DNA of 64,000 nt from Lycorma delicatula (Eukaryota; Arthropoda; Insecta; Hemiptera; Fulgoridae): NCBI RefSeq assembly GCF_047948215.1, contig NC_134464.1, positions 34,533,020-34,597,019 on the forward strand, given 5' to 3'. Below are positions 35,790-46,394 of this stretch, in pieces (position 1 is the first letter of the stretch; every line of letters begins with the position of its first letter). Position numbers and translations under genes: made by a program. The notes below the pieces were generated by a model. The model worked only from the letters and a program-made list of their open reading frames with translations, was not told where the DNA came from and searched no databases.

Positions 35790-36180
35790 TTTTTTTATGG
35801 ATTGTTGAATGCTGCTGGAATCAATGCATTAGTAATATTGTGTTATGTGACTGCAGCTAGAGCCCAAAAGAAAACAATTCGGTTTGAGTTCCTTCATCAA
35901 CTTGGACATAACTTAGTGTCTAAATTTATGAAACAGCGCCTTACCGTACCAAATCTTCAACAGGATCTCGGACTCAAAATTGAAGCACTTCTGAGAGATA
36001 ATAATTCCTTGCCTCCAACACCATAAGCATCAAATTAACAACCACCAGTGTAAGGCCCAAAGCAAGGGAGGTGCAAGATGTGCCACAAAAGTGACAAAAC
36101 ATTTTCAGTTAAATGCAGTGTATGAAAAAACTTTGTTTGTGGGGAACACAGAGAAATAACATATAAAAACTGTAAAATAT
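35790..36180 (+). pseudogene. piggyBac transposase C-terminus with cysteine-rich domain
   Basis: The plus-strand ORF 35802-36026 starts MLNAAGINALVILCYVTAAR and continues FEFLHQLGHNLVSKFMKQRL; the phrase 'D/NxxxxNAxVIYxxV ... F...LG..L' is typical of the piggyBac C-terminal region. In another frame downstream (36065-36175) is RCKMCHKSDKTFSVKCSV, stop, FVCGEHREITYKNC, matching the CxxC...C...CxxH zinc-binding tail of piggyBac proteins. Upstream catalytic domain is absent. Confidence 0.7.
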
Positions 36181-36697
36181 AAACATTCTTTTAACAAGAT
36201 ATAATATCACGTTTATTAGAAATGTAAATTTTTCCATGATTGGATTATTTGTTTTTTTTCGACACACAATGTTTTCTTAAAATTATAACACAATTTTCTC
36301 AAAAAAGCATGTATAAATTTATTGTCATTAGTATATAAAATAAATAAATAAGCGTTTAAAAGAAATTTCATAATAGAAATTTTTGTCATTTTTCACCTGT
36401 AGAATATAACTTGAATTATGTATGAAAATTCACCTGTAGTACCATTTATGTGTAAAAAAAAAATTGTACATTTTAAGGGTTAATAATGTCCCATCTTACT
36501 ACCAAAAGGGTGAATATAACTAATGTTACAAACCTACTGTTAGAAACTTAATAAACAAATTTCCTATGTAATCAGCGTCTGTGTTTGACTGATTAAGATT
36601 TACCACTACAGCGTAATTTAGGTTACAGATTGCTACAAATCATTTCAAAATTAAAGTAAAGTAAATTCAATTAATTTTCTACAATTTTTTTTTTCAG

Positions 36698-36828
36698 CTA
36701 TGCAATTTCTAGATTTCCTGATTGTATTTTTCTACTGTAAAGAAATTGTTAGTAAAGGAAGTGGATCACAAATGGGGCCCAGAATAATACTAAAAATTTG
36801 TTCTTCTAGCAACATAATTTATGAGTAG
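36698..36828 (+). CDS. Gene B last exon, C-terminus extended beyond the gene A stop
   Basis: An ATTTTTTTTTTCAG acceptor precedes AMQFLDFLIVFFYCKEIVSK then GSGSQMGPRIILKICSSSNI and IYE, stop TAG at 36826-36828. The first 24 codons align with gene A (VIRLYMSLVVYSYYEEIKNG / AMQFLDFLIVFFYCKEIVSK, then GESGSRM / GSGSQM). Gene A stops two codons after that Met; gene B reads on for 17 more codons because the stop was lost. The signature VVYSYY is degraded to IVFFYC. The exon still fits phase 1, so the gene may be expressed or may be a young pseudogene. Confidence 0.6.
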
Positions 36829-37337
36829 TTATTATTTTATAATTTAAATAATAGTTTTATATTCTTTAATCTTAAGTTCAAAGAGCCTTATAGAGTTGTA
36901 TAAAGCTCTTTCAGTCTTTCTAATGTTTTTCCTATAAATATCATTTGCTACTTTTATTAAAATTCTTTTCTTACATTGAATATTATAAAAATTATTTATA
37001 CTTAATGGAAAAGTTGGATAATTTGGAAAATTTGAAATAAGAAAGAGCTGAAGAAGTAAATTTCTAAATATGTTTTCATTTGTGAACAAAAGCGTTATCA
37101 GTAGAGACCGGATTATATGCATTTTCATATTGGTATATTAAGCCCATTCTCACCGGTTATTGCATATTTTCTCCTTAAAATCTAGTGATGATGCATATTT
37201 TCTCTATATAAATAAATAAAAATTACTATTTTTTTATTATTTAAAGTTGTATATTTTAACATTTTTCATGCATATTTCAAGCTTTTTATGATGCATATAA
37301 TCCGGTTTCTAGTTTTCAGACAATATATATTTTAAAT
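36829..37337. other. AT-rich region downstream of gene B
   Basis: An odd feature is a repeated phrase, GGATTATATGCATTTTCATA (37109) and the reverse-oriented ATGCATATAATCCGG (37290). This makes an inverted pair about 190 bases apart and could be the ends of a small hairpin element. No gene. Confidence 0.35.
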
Positions 37338-37349
37338 TAGTCACCTACT

Positions 37350-37671
37350 TTTCTTTCTTTTTCCTGTTTAGCCTCCGGTAATTACTGTTCAGATAATACT
37401 TCAGAGGACGAATGAGAATGATATACATATCATCCTGTGTAAAAGTGTAATGTAAATGAAGTGTAGTCTTGTACAGCCTCAGTTCGACCATTCCTGAGAT
37501 GTGTGATTAATTGAAACCCAACCACCAAAGAACACCGGTATCCACGATCTAGTATTCAAATCCGTGTAAAAATAACTGACTTTACTAGGACTTGAACGCT
37601 GGAACTCTCAACTTCCATATCAGCTGATTTGGGAAGACATGTTCACCACTAGACCAACCCAGTGGGTTAAA
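37350..37671 (-). repeat. tRNA-derived SINE, type I tail
   Basis: Minus-strand copy with complete head, core (AACACCGGTATCCACGATCT on plus) and tail (TTTTTCCTGTTTAGCCTCCG on plus), flanked by a perfect 12-bp duplication TAGTCACCTACT (37338-37349 and 37672-37683). A short insertion (ATCATCCTGTGTAAAAGTG) near 37430 distinguishes it. Confidence 0.9.
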
Positions 37672-37683
37672 TAGTCACCTACT

Positions 37684-38596
37684 ATGATGGATTAATCTAA
37701 CTTTTTTGGATTTAGAATTACCACTATTTTTTTTGTTATTTCACTTAAAAATTTATCAAATAATTTTTTTAATATTCAAATTTTTTGAGATTTTTTATAA
37801 ACAACTAATTTAAATATAGAGAAACATAAATGAAATTTGTTGTCTGAACTGGGATTCCATAAATTAGCTTTTTTTGAATGATTCGAAACACTCAATAATT
37901 CACTTAGAATATTATTTGCCAATTTAGAGAGTTCTGGTTTATATTAAACAAAAAAATTTCATTCAATATTCTTTCTATTCAGACTTGTTTATGTAATTTT
38001 TGTGTCCAAATAAAAAATTATTACATTTGTTACTGGATTAAAAATAAAAAAAGTTTTAAAGTGGGTAGTTCTAAATTCAGAAGTGTTCAACTAACCATCA
38101 CAGCTTGGAACTGTATCAATAAATATCATTTTTATAATAATATTACCTAAAGAGTAATATTATTTTATTTTATTTTTTTATTTAAGTTCATCAAGAAAAA
38201 ATAAAATTCATTACCAATTGATGATAAAATATGTTTTGAAAAATACCTGGTCATTTTTAGCAGTGTGCAACTGTGATCATTATGGAAATAAAGAAATGAT
38301 GACAATTTAGAATTTTAAAACTAGATGTCTATTTACCTAACATAATAGTATAAGGCAATTAATTTAATCATTACATAATTTAAAGAAAGAAAATCTTAAA
38401 ATAAATCTTTTTTCTAGAATGTAGTGAATCAAATTTAGAACCATTCCTTAAAAATGATATAAGAAGGACAGTTTGTTTAAAAAATGTTAATATCCCTCAA
38501 AAATCTATTTAAAATTTTTATAATTTTAGGGATTTGTTAGGGTTACCAAGTTGAAGAAGCATATTCAAGTCTGTTTCTTATAAAATCATAATATAA
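37684..38596. other. AT-rich DNA, no gene seen
   Basis: Nothing recognisable in either strand. Confidence 0.35.
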
Positions 38597-38598
38597 TA

Positions 38599-39150
38599 GG
38601 TGATCGTAAAGTCGCGCAACCCAAATAACTACAAATTGTTTTTTAGAAAGCCTTTTTATTAATTTACAAAATAATATTAACATTTGCAAAAGTATTACTT
38701 AGAAGTTTATAATAAGTTCTGAAAATGTTCACCACGATTTTTTAGTGCATGCATCAAAGCGTTCTCTTACATTGTATGTGACCTTTTTTAGTGTAGCAGC
38801 AGTGATATTTGACATATAGTCCTCAATATTTTGCTTAAGTTCATCAAGTGTGTATGGGTTGTTTGAGTGCACATTATCTTTCAAAAAGCCTCACAAATAA
38901 AAATCAGGAGGACTCAGATCCAGTGAAAGAGGAGGCCCTAGACCACGAAAAATTATTTGGTCATTGAAAAAATCAAGAAGAGATTGCATTCTACTGTTCG
39001 CCATGTGTGCAGTTGCTTCATCTTGTTGTAGTCAGCATCATGTTCATCAGCATGTAGCAAAGCTATAAACTGCATGATTATTTCTTGTTATCGTTCAGCT
39101 GTGATGGTCAACCAGCAAAATTTGGGTTGCGCAACTTTACGATTACTCTG
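38599..39150 (-). mobile_element. Tc1-like transposon with terminal inverted repeats, internally deleted
   Basis: The ends are inverted: GATCGTAAAGTCGCGCAACC at the left and, reversed, AATCGTAAAGTTGCGCAACC at the right (39125-39146), with TA near both outer edges. The minus strand encodes only the transposase end: RGLGPPLSLDLSPPDFYL, stop, GFLKDNVHSNNPYTLDELKQ, NIEDYMSNITAATLKKVTYN and VRERFDACTKKSW. The third catalytic Asp is preserved (LSPPDFYL). The remaining about 700 bases of a full element are missing. The copy could be mobilised only in trans. Confidence 0.85.
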
Positions 39151-39530
39151 TATTTTGTTATGATGTTAAGAAGTCTAAAATAATTTTGACTTCCCTACAA
39201 TGAAATCCTAATCTGGACAATTTTATCTCTGTATAATCCTAAGTTTAACTAAAAAAGAAAAAATCACTCATGTCTTTTTTACACTGGTCTGATTTAACTG
39301 ACAGTTATTAAATAGTAGATTAAGTTAAGCAAGTTCATATTTCTGGTAAACAAAACAGTTTCACAAAAAAAAGATCTAAATAATTTTTTTTATATGAATT
39401 GTGCATATCATTGTTTGCAGAATAGTTTGATCTATACAAAAAATAAATCTAAACATTTTTGTATCATCATAATGAAGTAAACAGGTGACATGTGTGACGG
39501 ATTGTTAATATTTATTAAATAAAATAATGC

Positions 39531-39807
39531 AAACCCACCAGGTTGGTTTAGTGGTGAATGCGTCTTCTCAAATCAGCTGATTTGAAAGTAGAGAGTTCCA
39601 ACGTTCAAATCATACTAAAGTCAGTTATTTTTACATGGATTTGAATACTAGATCGTGGATACCGGTGTTCTTTGGTGGTTGGGTTTCAATTAACCACACA
39701 TCTCAGGAATGGTCGAACGAGACTACACTCATACATATCATTCTCATTCATCCTCTGAAATATTATCTGAACAGTAATTACTGGAGGCTAAACAGGAAAA
39801 GAAAAGG
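39531..39807 (+). repeat. tRNA-derived SINE, type I tail
   Basis: Plus-strand copy with head CCCACCAGGTTGGTTTAGTG, AAATCAGCTGATTT arm, CGTGGATACCGGTGTTCTTT core and GAGGCTAAACAGGAAAAGAA tail. A perfect 11-bp duplication TAAAATAATGC flanks it (39520-39530 and 39808-39818). Confidence 0.9.
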
Positions 39808-39899
39808 TAAAATAATGCGGCCAGTTTATTGTCTTCTAGAATCCCAGAAACAATGACACACAAGAGGGTCAAGCCATTCATTCTTACATGTTGTTTCCT

Positions 39900-40270
39900 A
39901 TTCATTCAAATGACAATAATTCTGAAAATTTTTTTAAAGAAAATAAAATTTAAGCATTTAATTTAGGAATATATCATGATTGATCCTGTCAAAACCTTTA
40001 GTTAAATTTGTATAAATTTTATCAATTATCATTCCTTTATTAAAATATCAGATAAATATATATCCCCTAAAACGGACCATATTGGTTATTATGTAATGTT
40101 AACAGAAATAATGTTGTATTCAAATTAGTAAGAGTATAAATAACAAAAATATGCCTGTTACTTTAAATATTTTTCATATCACCTTACTTAAAACAGGTGT
40201 AATTCTAATGAATTTTCATTGACCAGGACAATTCCCAGTTTTCCTGAGCAGTAAAATATCTAGCTTTTTT
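39900..40270 (-). pseudogene. Jockey/CR1-type reverse transcriptase fragment
   Basis: The minus strand shows, with shifts, ENWELSWS-region text aligning to 'xKxGDPxxxxNxRPIS', then FIRITPVLSKVI, NNQYG plus a broken FRxG, and KIYTNLTKGFDRINHDIF (about 39965-40020). The last matches 'YxDLxKAFDxVxHDIL', the first catalytic block of the RT palm. Ala is replaced by Gly and the frame is broken in three places. Confidence 0.6.
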
Positions 40271-41850
40271 TTGCAAATTAAACGGAGATCATATGTAAAA
40301 AAAAGTTATCTAATCTGGCTGAATGATTTAAACTAATTAGTAATAATAAAAACAACTGCAGATTATCATGGATTATTTTATTCTAGTAGATGTAATGTGT
40401 TTTTGTTCAGGGAAGAAAGAGTGGGAGAATAATATAAAAATAAATGAAAGTAAAACTAATAGCGTGGAAGGTGATTTACATATAAGTAAAAAAGAAAAAA
40501 AGAAGGAAGTTAAGATGAAATGGTATCAGAGTTAATCCTGCAATAAATGTCAGTATTGGAGGATACGTGTTCTTTAATGTAATACAATATAATACTACAG
40601 ATAAATCCATGATGTCAAGAATGTCTAACTTTTTAAGTATTGTCTCCTTTGTATCCTGAAAAGTGGTCTTACATAAAATACATTTAAACCGATAATTCTT
40701 ATCTACCTAATTTATAACTGTATTTGTAATCTAAATCTTTTAAAATGTTACTTTTTAATTCCTGTGATTAAAATACCAGAAAATATTGATAATATATCGT
40801 TGCTAAACGGATGCTCTGATTTTGTAAAATAATTTTTAAATCAGATAATAATACTAATTTATTTACTTTATTTTAATTTACTTAACAGCTACTTATTCCT
40901 TTTTATATTGTATATTCAACAAAAAACATATGTACAGATAACGATTATAATTTGTCTTAGATTGGTGACCACATTTATAAGCCTTTATTCATTTTATGGT
41001 ACTGTCATTTGCTAGAACTCTTGAACATCTTTTAATAATTTTTCCTTTCATTTTATTGAAGTATAATTATAAATTAATTGCATTTTCTAAGATTTAATTA
41101 TGACGCACTGTTTTTTTTAAAATGAACAACAGTGTTTTAACAATATTTATAATTTGAGATAGTGGCAAAAATAGAAAAACAGCAAGTTGAATTTTTGAGT
41201 AATTAATTTAAATAAATTTTTTTAAATTTTCATATTAATTTTCACATTTATTATAATTAATAAAAAGCCTGCAAAGAATTGCGTAATGTCTCTTTGCTAT
41301 GAGGACCTCGCCTCAACTTAGGAAGAAAATGTAGTGGAACATTTAAGTATGCAATTGTACAAGAACTATGTAAAAACGTTATTCTACTCTTTGTAAACGG
41401 ATCTATCTCTGCTACTATTCTTTCTTTTACAAAAAGTAGAATAATTTTTTGTATCATTTTGTGTAAGTGAATACACAAAATTATACACTTTAGATGAAAA
41501 ACATAGCGTTCTGGGAAGTCCAAGGCTTAATAGAGAAAGTAAAAGTAAATTTGGCATTTAAAAAAATAAAACTTTTTTTCTCAAATTTTTTTCCCATGAA
41601 GAAGTAGACTGAGGAAAGTTTTAACTTGTCTTTATATGTATATTAGTTCACACAATCACCTAACATAAAATTCATTTCTTCTCAGAATAACCTTCTCAAA
41701 AATTAGGATATAAAATTTTGATGGTAATTGATAATAGAAAGCCGAATGGAAAATAGAAAGAATGAAATATGTCCAATAAAATTATTATTTATTTGTTTTC
41801 CTAATGTGTACGTTGCAATCTATTCAACTAATGAACAATAAAAAACCCCC
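40271..41850. other. AT-rich DNA, no gene seen
   Basis: A minus-strand ORF at 41257-41523 (88 codons) has a vaguely LINE-like end (LHFLPKLRRGPHSKETLRN) but no block I can name. Confidence 0.3.
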
Positions 41851-41854
41851 ATAT

Positions 41855-43170
41855 ACAGCCCAATGAATGATATGGCTAGACCACATAAGGTCCTTTACTT
41901 TTCATGTACAGGAGGTTCGTACTAAAGCTGAACAAGTGGTACAAAGTCTAAATAGACTATTAAGAACAACTGCTGGACCGCGGACCTCAATTAGGAAATT
42001 GTACTCACATGTGGTGAACTCTATATTGTTATATGGTGTGACAGTGTGGCATAGGGCTTTGAGAGGTGACATGAGTAGGAGGGGTACTTAGAGGGAGTAC
42101 GACGAAAAATAGCGTTAAATTAAAAAAATAGAGTACCATAAAAAATACCAAAAAAATTAATCGGTGTCAACTGAAGCATTGTTTGTGATTACTGGGGTGT
42201 TACCTTTACAGCAGATGGCTTGAGTCTGGTAAAAATTGATGAAGGGATGAATAAGGAAGACGTGCAACGTGAGTTAATAGAAGAGTGGCAGACAAGGTGG
42301 GCCACCTCATTGTTTAATAAGTGAGATCGGGCTGTGAATTGGGAGGGGATTTGGTGAGCTGAATTATTGGCTCACCCAATTCCTGACCGGCCACGGCTCA
42401 TTCCGAGCCTACCTTTTCAGAAGACATAAGGTAGATAATCCGGAGTGCCAATATTGTGGCAGAGGGACACAGCTGAACATTCCTTTTTCCAATGCATTAG
42501 ATGGGAAAGAGAAAGAAAAACATGTATGGTGATTACTGGTCAGATAGTCGTAGGTAATGTCATTGGAGTAATGCTAACAGACAGTGATAAATTCTCAGTG
42601 ATGTCCAGCTTTGTATACAGTGTGCTGTATAGGAAGGTGCAGGATGCAAGGGAGTGAAAGACAGCCTTTTGTGGAGTTGTCGTTCGTCTGTGTTTATACA
42701 GATGGGTGATGGTGTTGAAGTGGGAGGACTCCAGTAACCCCTGAGCAAGCAGCGAGTAGTACCAGTATCCCAGCTGAGGTGTCGAGTGATATATAAGTAT
42801 GTGAGTATCAATTTCAAGGTGAGTACAGTTGCAGTTCTAGATCGTAATGCAGTAGTGGGAAGTGTAATCAATAGTTTGGGGGGGGGGGGGGAGTGGGAAC
42901 AGTCCTCAGTGGAGCCGTCGTCTGTCCGTGCTTGGGTGGGTGGGCGGCGGTGGTGAAACTGTGGGACTCCTGGGCCTCCCTGCTTTGGTACCTCCGGGGT
43001 TATGCTATACCTAATTGCAAACCCGGCCACTGGTGGAGAGGAACGGTGAAGTAGAAGTTTTAGTAGGTACACATAGGCTCTACACCTAGCCGAACCCGTG
43101 CGAATCCAACACTCCCCCACTTGTGGGCGGTACGTAAATGGTATTTCTCCGCAACACCTATAATAAAAAA
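41855..43170 (+). mobile_element. R1-clade LINE, 5'-truncated: RT end, zinc finger and 3' UTR
   Basis: Plus-strand coding begins with DHIRSFTFHVQEVRTKAEQV then VQSLNRLLRTTAGPRTSIRK and LYSHVVNSILLYGVTVWHRA (41867-42070), the R1-type thumb. After shifts, NYWLTQFLTGHGSFRAYLFR and DNPECQYCGRGTQLN with HSFFQCIRWERERKT form the C-terminal CCHC-like zinc finger (about 42345-42520). A GC-rich 3' UTR runs to A-rich sequence at about 43165-43177. It includes 14 consecutive Gs (42878-42891). The long minus-strand ORF over the UTR is an artefact of its composition. Confidence 0.8.
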
Positions 43171-43191
43171 AAACCCAAAGTACACCCATAG

Positions 43192-43318
43192 TATTCAAAT
43201 ACATATAAAAGCAACTATCTTTTACTAGGATTTTTATCCTCAGAAGCTTCGACTTCGAAAATTAACTGTAAGCAACTGATCTGTGATGATGAGTTTACTA
43301 GACGAGCCCGGTGGGCTA
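43192..43318 (-). repeat. SINE head fragment
   Basis: Minus-strand tRNA-like head only (reads from CCCACCGGGCTCGTCTAGTA at 43317 down to the TATGTATTTGAATAC region at 43195). The B-box region is degraded. It abuts the 3' end of the R1-type LINE. Confidence 0.7.
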
Positions 43319-44013
43319 GGTAACATAATAGTAGAATATGCACACAGAAAACAGCTGTATTTAAGCGTTTGAAATACAGGGAGCTTAAAATAAAAATTAT
43401 TTTGGGAGAAGTTTATAGATATTAAAAAATAATATTATAAGGTAAATAAATGGATAGACTCGTAAAAATGAAAATATGGATATAAAAAAAATATATTATG
43501 ATTTAGATTTGTAAGGATTAGTTAAAAAAAAAAAAACTTCCAATAAGTAAGAAAAAAAAAGACTACGTGTCTAAATACAGGAAGAGGCGGAACCAGTGAT
43601 TCTAATTTATTTGATTTTTATATATTCAATTTGAATTTAAATAATCATCGGAGTTTAAATTTAAATATAAAATTAATTAAATTTAAAGTTATAATGATCA
43701 ATTTAAAATTAAAAAAAAATCGTTTGAAAAACATACATTTATCTTTAATTTGTAATGATTTTCAAATTTGCTTCACTTGTATGTTTTTTATATCAACCAT
43801 TGTTGAACTTTTATTAATTTTCAGTAGCTCTTCACATTGAATGGTGGTTTCTGCAGCAGTCTTTCAAAGTCATATGTCTGAGTCATTATAAATTGTTACA
43901 TTCTGTGGAAGCTGAAATATTTATGCTATATAAAAATAAAAAAAATAAATCTATAAAATACATTATTCATGTATGATATGAAATAGTTATGTCAATATAA
44001 AACGGATTAGTAT
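43319..44013. other. AT-rich DNA, no gene seen
   Basis: Low-complexity AT-rich sequence; an ORF at 43631-43840 is a chance frame. Confidence 0.35.
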
Positions 44014-44028
44014 TTTTCATAAAAGTCA

Positions 44029-44344
44029 TCCCAACCCCGTAGGGGGAAGACCACTCCCTCCGTTTCAAGCCCTGAGGGGCTTTACCGGAAGTCGTCTTTA
44101 GACTCTCTAACTGATTATATCTCACAGTCATCAGCGAGACCTCGGTCGTGATGCCACCGATGTAAATGCCACGGCAGACATTTGCATCAGTAAAATACAA
44201 ATCAAACTTCGCCTTCACGTAGGCCTCAAACTGACATCTTCACATCCAAACTAACATGATTCTCTCAAACTAACTGACCGAAACCGCGGAAGCGCAAACC
44301 CCATGCTTAGTCCAGATTTGACAGCACCGTTCGTAAGCACTGAC
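44029..44344 (-). mobile_element. 316-bp unclassified retroposon with a 15-bp target duplication
   Basis: A GC-rich 316-base segment is framed by a perfect 15-base direct repeat, TTTTCATAAAAGTCA (44014-44028 and 44345-44359). Read on the minus strand it runs from GTGCTTACGAACGGTGCTGT through GTGAAGGCGAAGTTTGATTT and GTCTGCCGTGGCATTTACAT to CTTCCCCCTACGGGGTTGGG. An 83-codon minus-strand ORF crosses it but has no recognised domain and extends beyond the element, so I treat it as chance. The duplication length is in the range for LINE-mediated insertion, so it is a SINE or a 5'-truncated LINE end. There is no obvious poly(A) and no tRNA box pair that I can defend. Orientation is a guess. Confidence 0.7.
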
Positions 44345-44890
44345 TTTTCATAAAAGTCACTGCTTAAATACCTCATTACGTATTACGAGAAAATCGTGAT
44401 GTCCATTTACACCTTCTAATCACAAATTTGTCGTATTTAACGTAGCCGATGTATGAGGTAAACAGGTGACGTTATAGAACGAAAATTACAATTGTTTTTA
44501 AAATTTCTGTTTTTTTTTTTGTTTTTTTTTTTTTAATATAAATGTTAAGTTTATTATTTTTTTTAAGATACCTTTCCTCATTTATATTACTATAATACAG
44601 ACTACTATTTCGAATTTAATTTGAAAACATTCCAAAAATTTGATTTTTACATCATTCACGTATTCACGTAACCTAACACATCTGATATTGTTTGATAGGT
44701 TATTAAACTTGATTGATGATTTTTCGATTTTTTGGTACTTTTCAAGAAGATGCCCGCAGCCGATCTGTAGTTAGTTGTTAGAGTAGTAGTCAGTTAGTTG
44801 TTAGATGGCGTCGCTGAAAGGAGAAATAAATAAATTGAAATTATAATAACTTTAAATAATAAATATATGTAATAAATAAATATAATCTCA

Positions 44891-45010
44891 CCAAACTTAA
44901 TCTACGCTCGCTTCGCTCACGAACCTTGACTAGCGAGCGTAGGTTAAGTTTGGTTAAGTCACAGAGTTCGTTAGAACTTCGCCGGTAAGAGGCGACGAAG
45001 TCAACGAACC
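44891..45010. repeat. Two adjacent hairpins, MITE-like
   Basis: The first is CCAAACTTAATCTACGCTCGC (44891-44911) against GCGAGCGTAGGTTAAGTTTGG (44933-44953): 20 of 21 pairs match around a 21-base loop. The second, 44966-45009, pairs GTTCGTTAGAACTTCGCC imperfectly with GGCGACGAAGTCAACGAAC. A non-autonomous foldback element or its terminus is plausible; flanking duplications were not identified. Confidence 0.6.
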
Positions 45011-46119
45011 ACGTTTACAATTCTAAACATGACCTAACGTAAAATTAAAATGAAAATGGAAAAAAAATTAACTTTGAATACATTATATTTCAGTTCAATT
45101 AAATTAGTAATAAATAATACTTTCAAAAAATACCTTGGATTTTGTTAGACAACGTTTTTTATTTCATTTGATGAACCTCGGTACTCGAATATTTCATTTA
45201 TTCATTTTTTTAATGTACCTTTACGAATCGCGCCGCTAGATAGCAGTACTTGATAGTACTAGGTAACGTTCAAAAACATGATAATGTAATTGAAATAATA
45301 AAATTTAAAAGAAAATATACTACAGCTTGTTTTAATAGTAAATGCTGTTATGTAAATGAAAGTACTGATGCTGAAACACTTTTTAACTCCCATCACTTCT
45401 TTAAAAAATAAAAGTATTAGTTTACAAAAGATTATACTAGTTTTATTAGACAAGGAATAAATAAAACAGAAATGATTCGATTGGTAAAATCGAATTTAAA
45501 GGTTACACTACAAAGTAATAAGTGCAATATTACATCACGCATTTTCGATTCGTAAAGTAGTAGTTTTATTAAAAAAGGAAAAAATATGGTATGAAGTGAG
45601 TGATATAAATATCAACAAAAAAAAAATTGGCCGTGAAATTCAATTTGTTTGTTCTAAGACAATACATTTTAATAATAAATCCATATGATAACAATCAGTA
45701 ACTCATAAAAAAAAGAATAATCTAACAAAACGTAGTGATATCAAAAAAAATTACAATGAAATTGTAAATCGTACGTTAAGAGTCTCGCAAATATTTCTTC
45801 CGCTCAAAAAACAAAAATTTCTGTAATATTAATAAAACTGTTTTTAACAAAATGATACTGATATCAAAAAAGGTAAGACACTACATTTTTATTATCAGAA
45901 TTTGTTATTAATTTAGAATTTTCTTAAAAAATATACAAGTTACAAATATCTTGCCATGGTATTATTGATTAAATCTAGTTGCTGCTCTTAATGCCTAGCC
46001 CATCAATCTATTTCGTATCTTTACAAGATAATCCCGTAAATTTTTTCGTCGCCTATTTGTCTAAAGCCGTCTTCATACTTTATTGACCCATTTGATTTTG
46101 AATTTCATTTTATATGGTT
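45011..46119. other. AT-rich DNA, no gene seen
   Basis: No supported coding or structural feature. Confidence 0.35.
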
Positions 46120-46335
46120 TAGAATGCTAGAATGTGGATACCGGTGATATTTGGGGGTTGGGTTTCAATTAACCACGTCTCAAGAGAGGTCGTCCTGAAT
46201 TTGTTCAAGGCTACAGGTTTACTGGTACACTTACAATGCTCTGCGTCTGCAGCTACGTTAGGCCTGTTAAGCTGGTAGAGGTTATTGCAGTTGATAATCT
46301 ATACACACCAAGATCCAGACCCTGGCACTAGCTGG
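46120..46335 (+). repeat. SINE core with a different 3' region
   Basis: The central SINE core is present (AATGTGGATACCGGTGATAT then GGGTTGGGTTTCAATTAACC). The tRNA head is missing, and downstream the sequence departs from the other copies (GTTCAAGGCTACAGGTTTAC, GTCTGCAGCTACGTTAGGCC, CAAGATCCAGACCCTGGCAC). It is either a second SINE family sharing the core or an insertion junction. Confidence 0.55.
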
Positions 46336-46394
46336 AAAAACTGGTTGGAGAAAACAAAAACATTTAACACATCTATTTATAATGTGCTTTCCCC

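Noticed and set aside
41257..41523. 88-codon minus-strand ORF with a LINE-like flavour
   Set aside because: No RT or endonuclease block could be placed in any frame nearby.
42560..43204. 214-codon minus-strand ORF, among the longest ORFs in the window
   Set aside because: It is antisense to the 3' UTR of the R1-type LINE and its Pro/Thr/Ser/Arg content simply mirrors the GC-rich UTR. No domain is visible.
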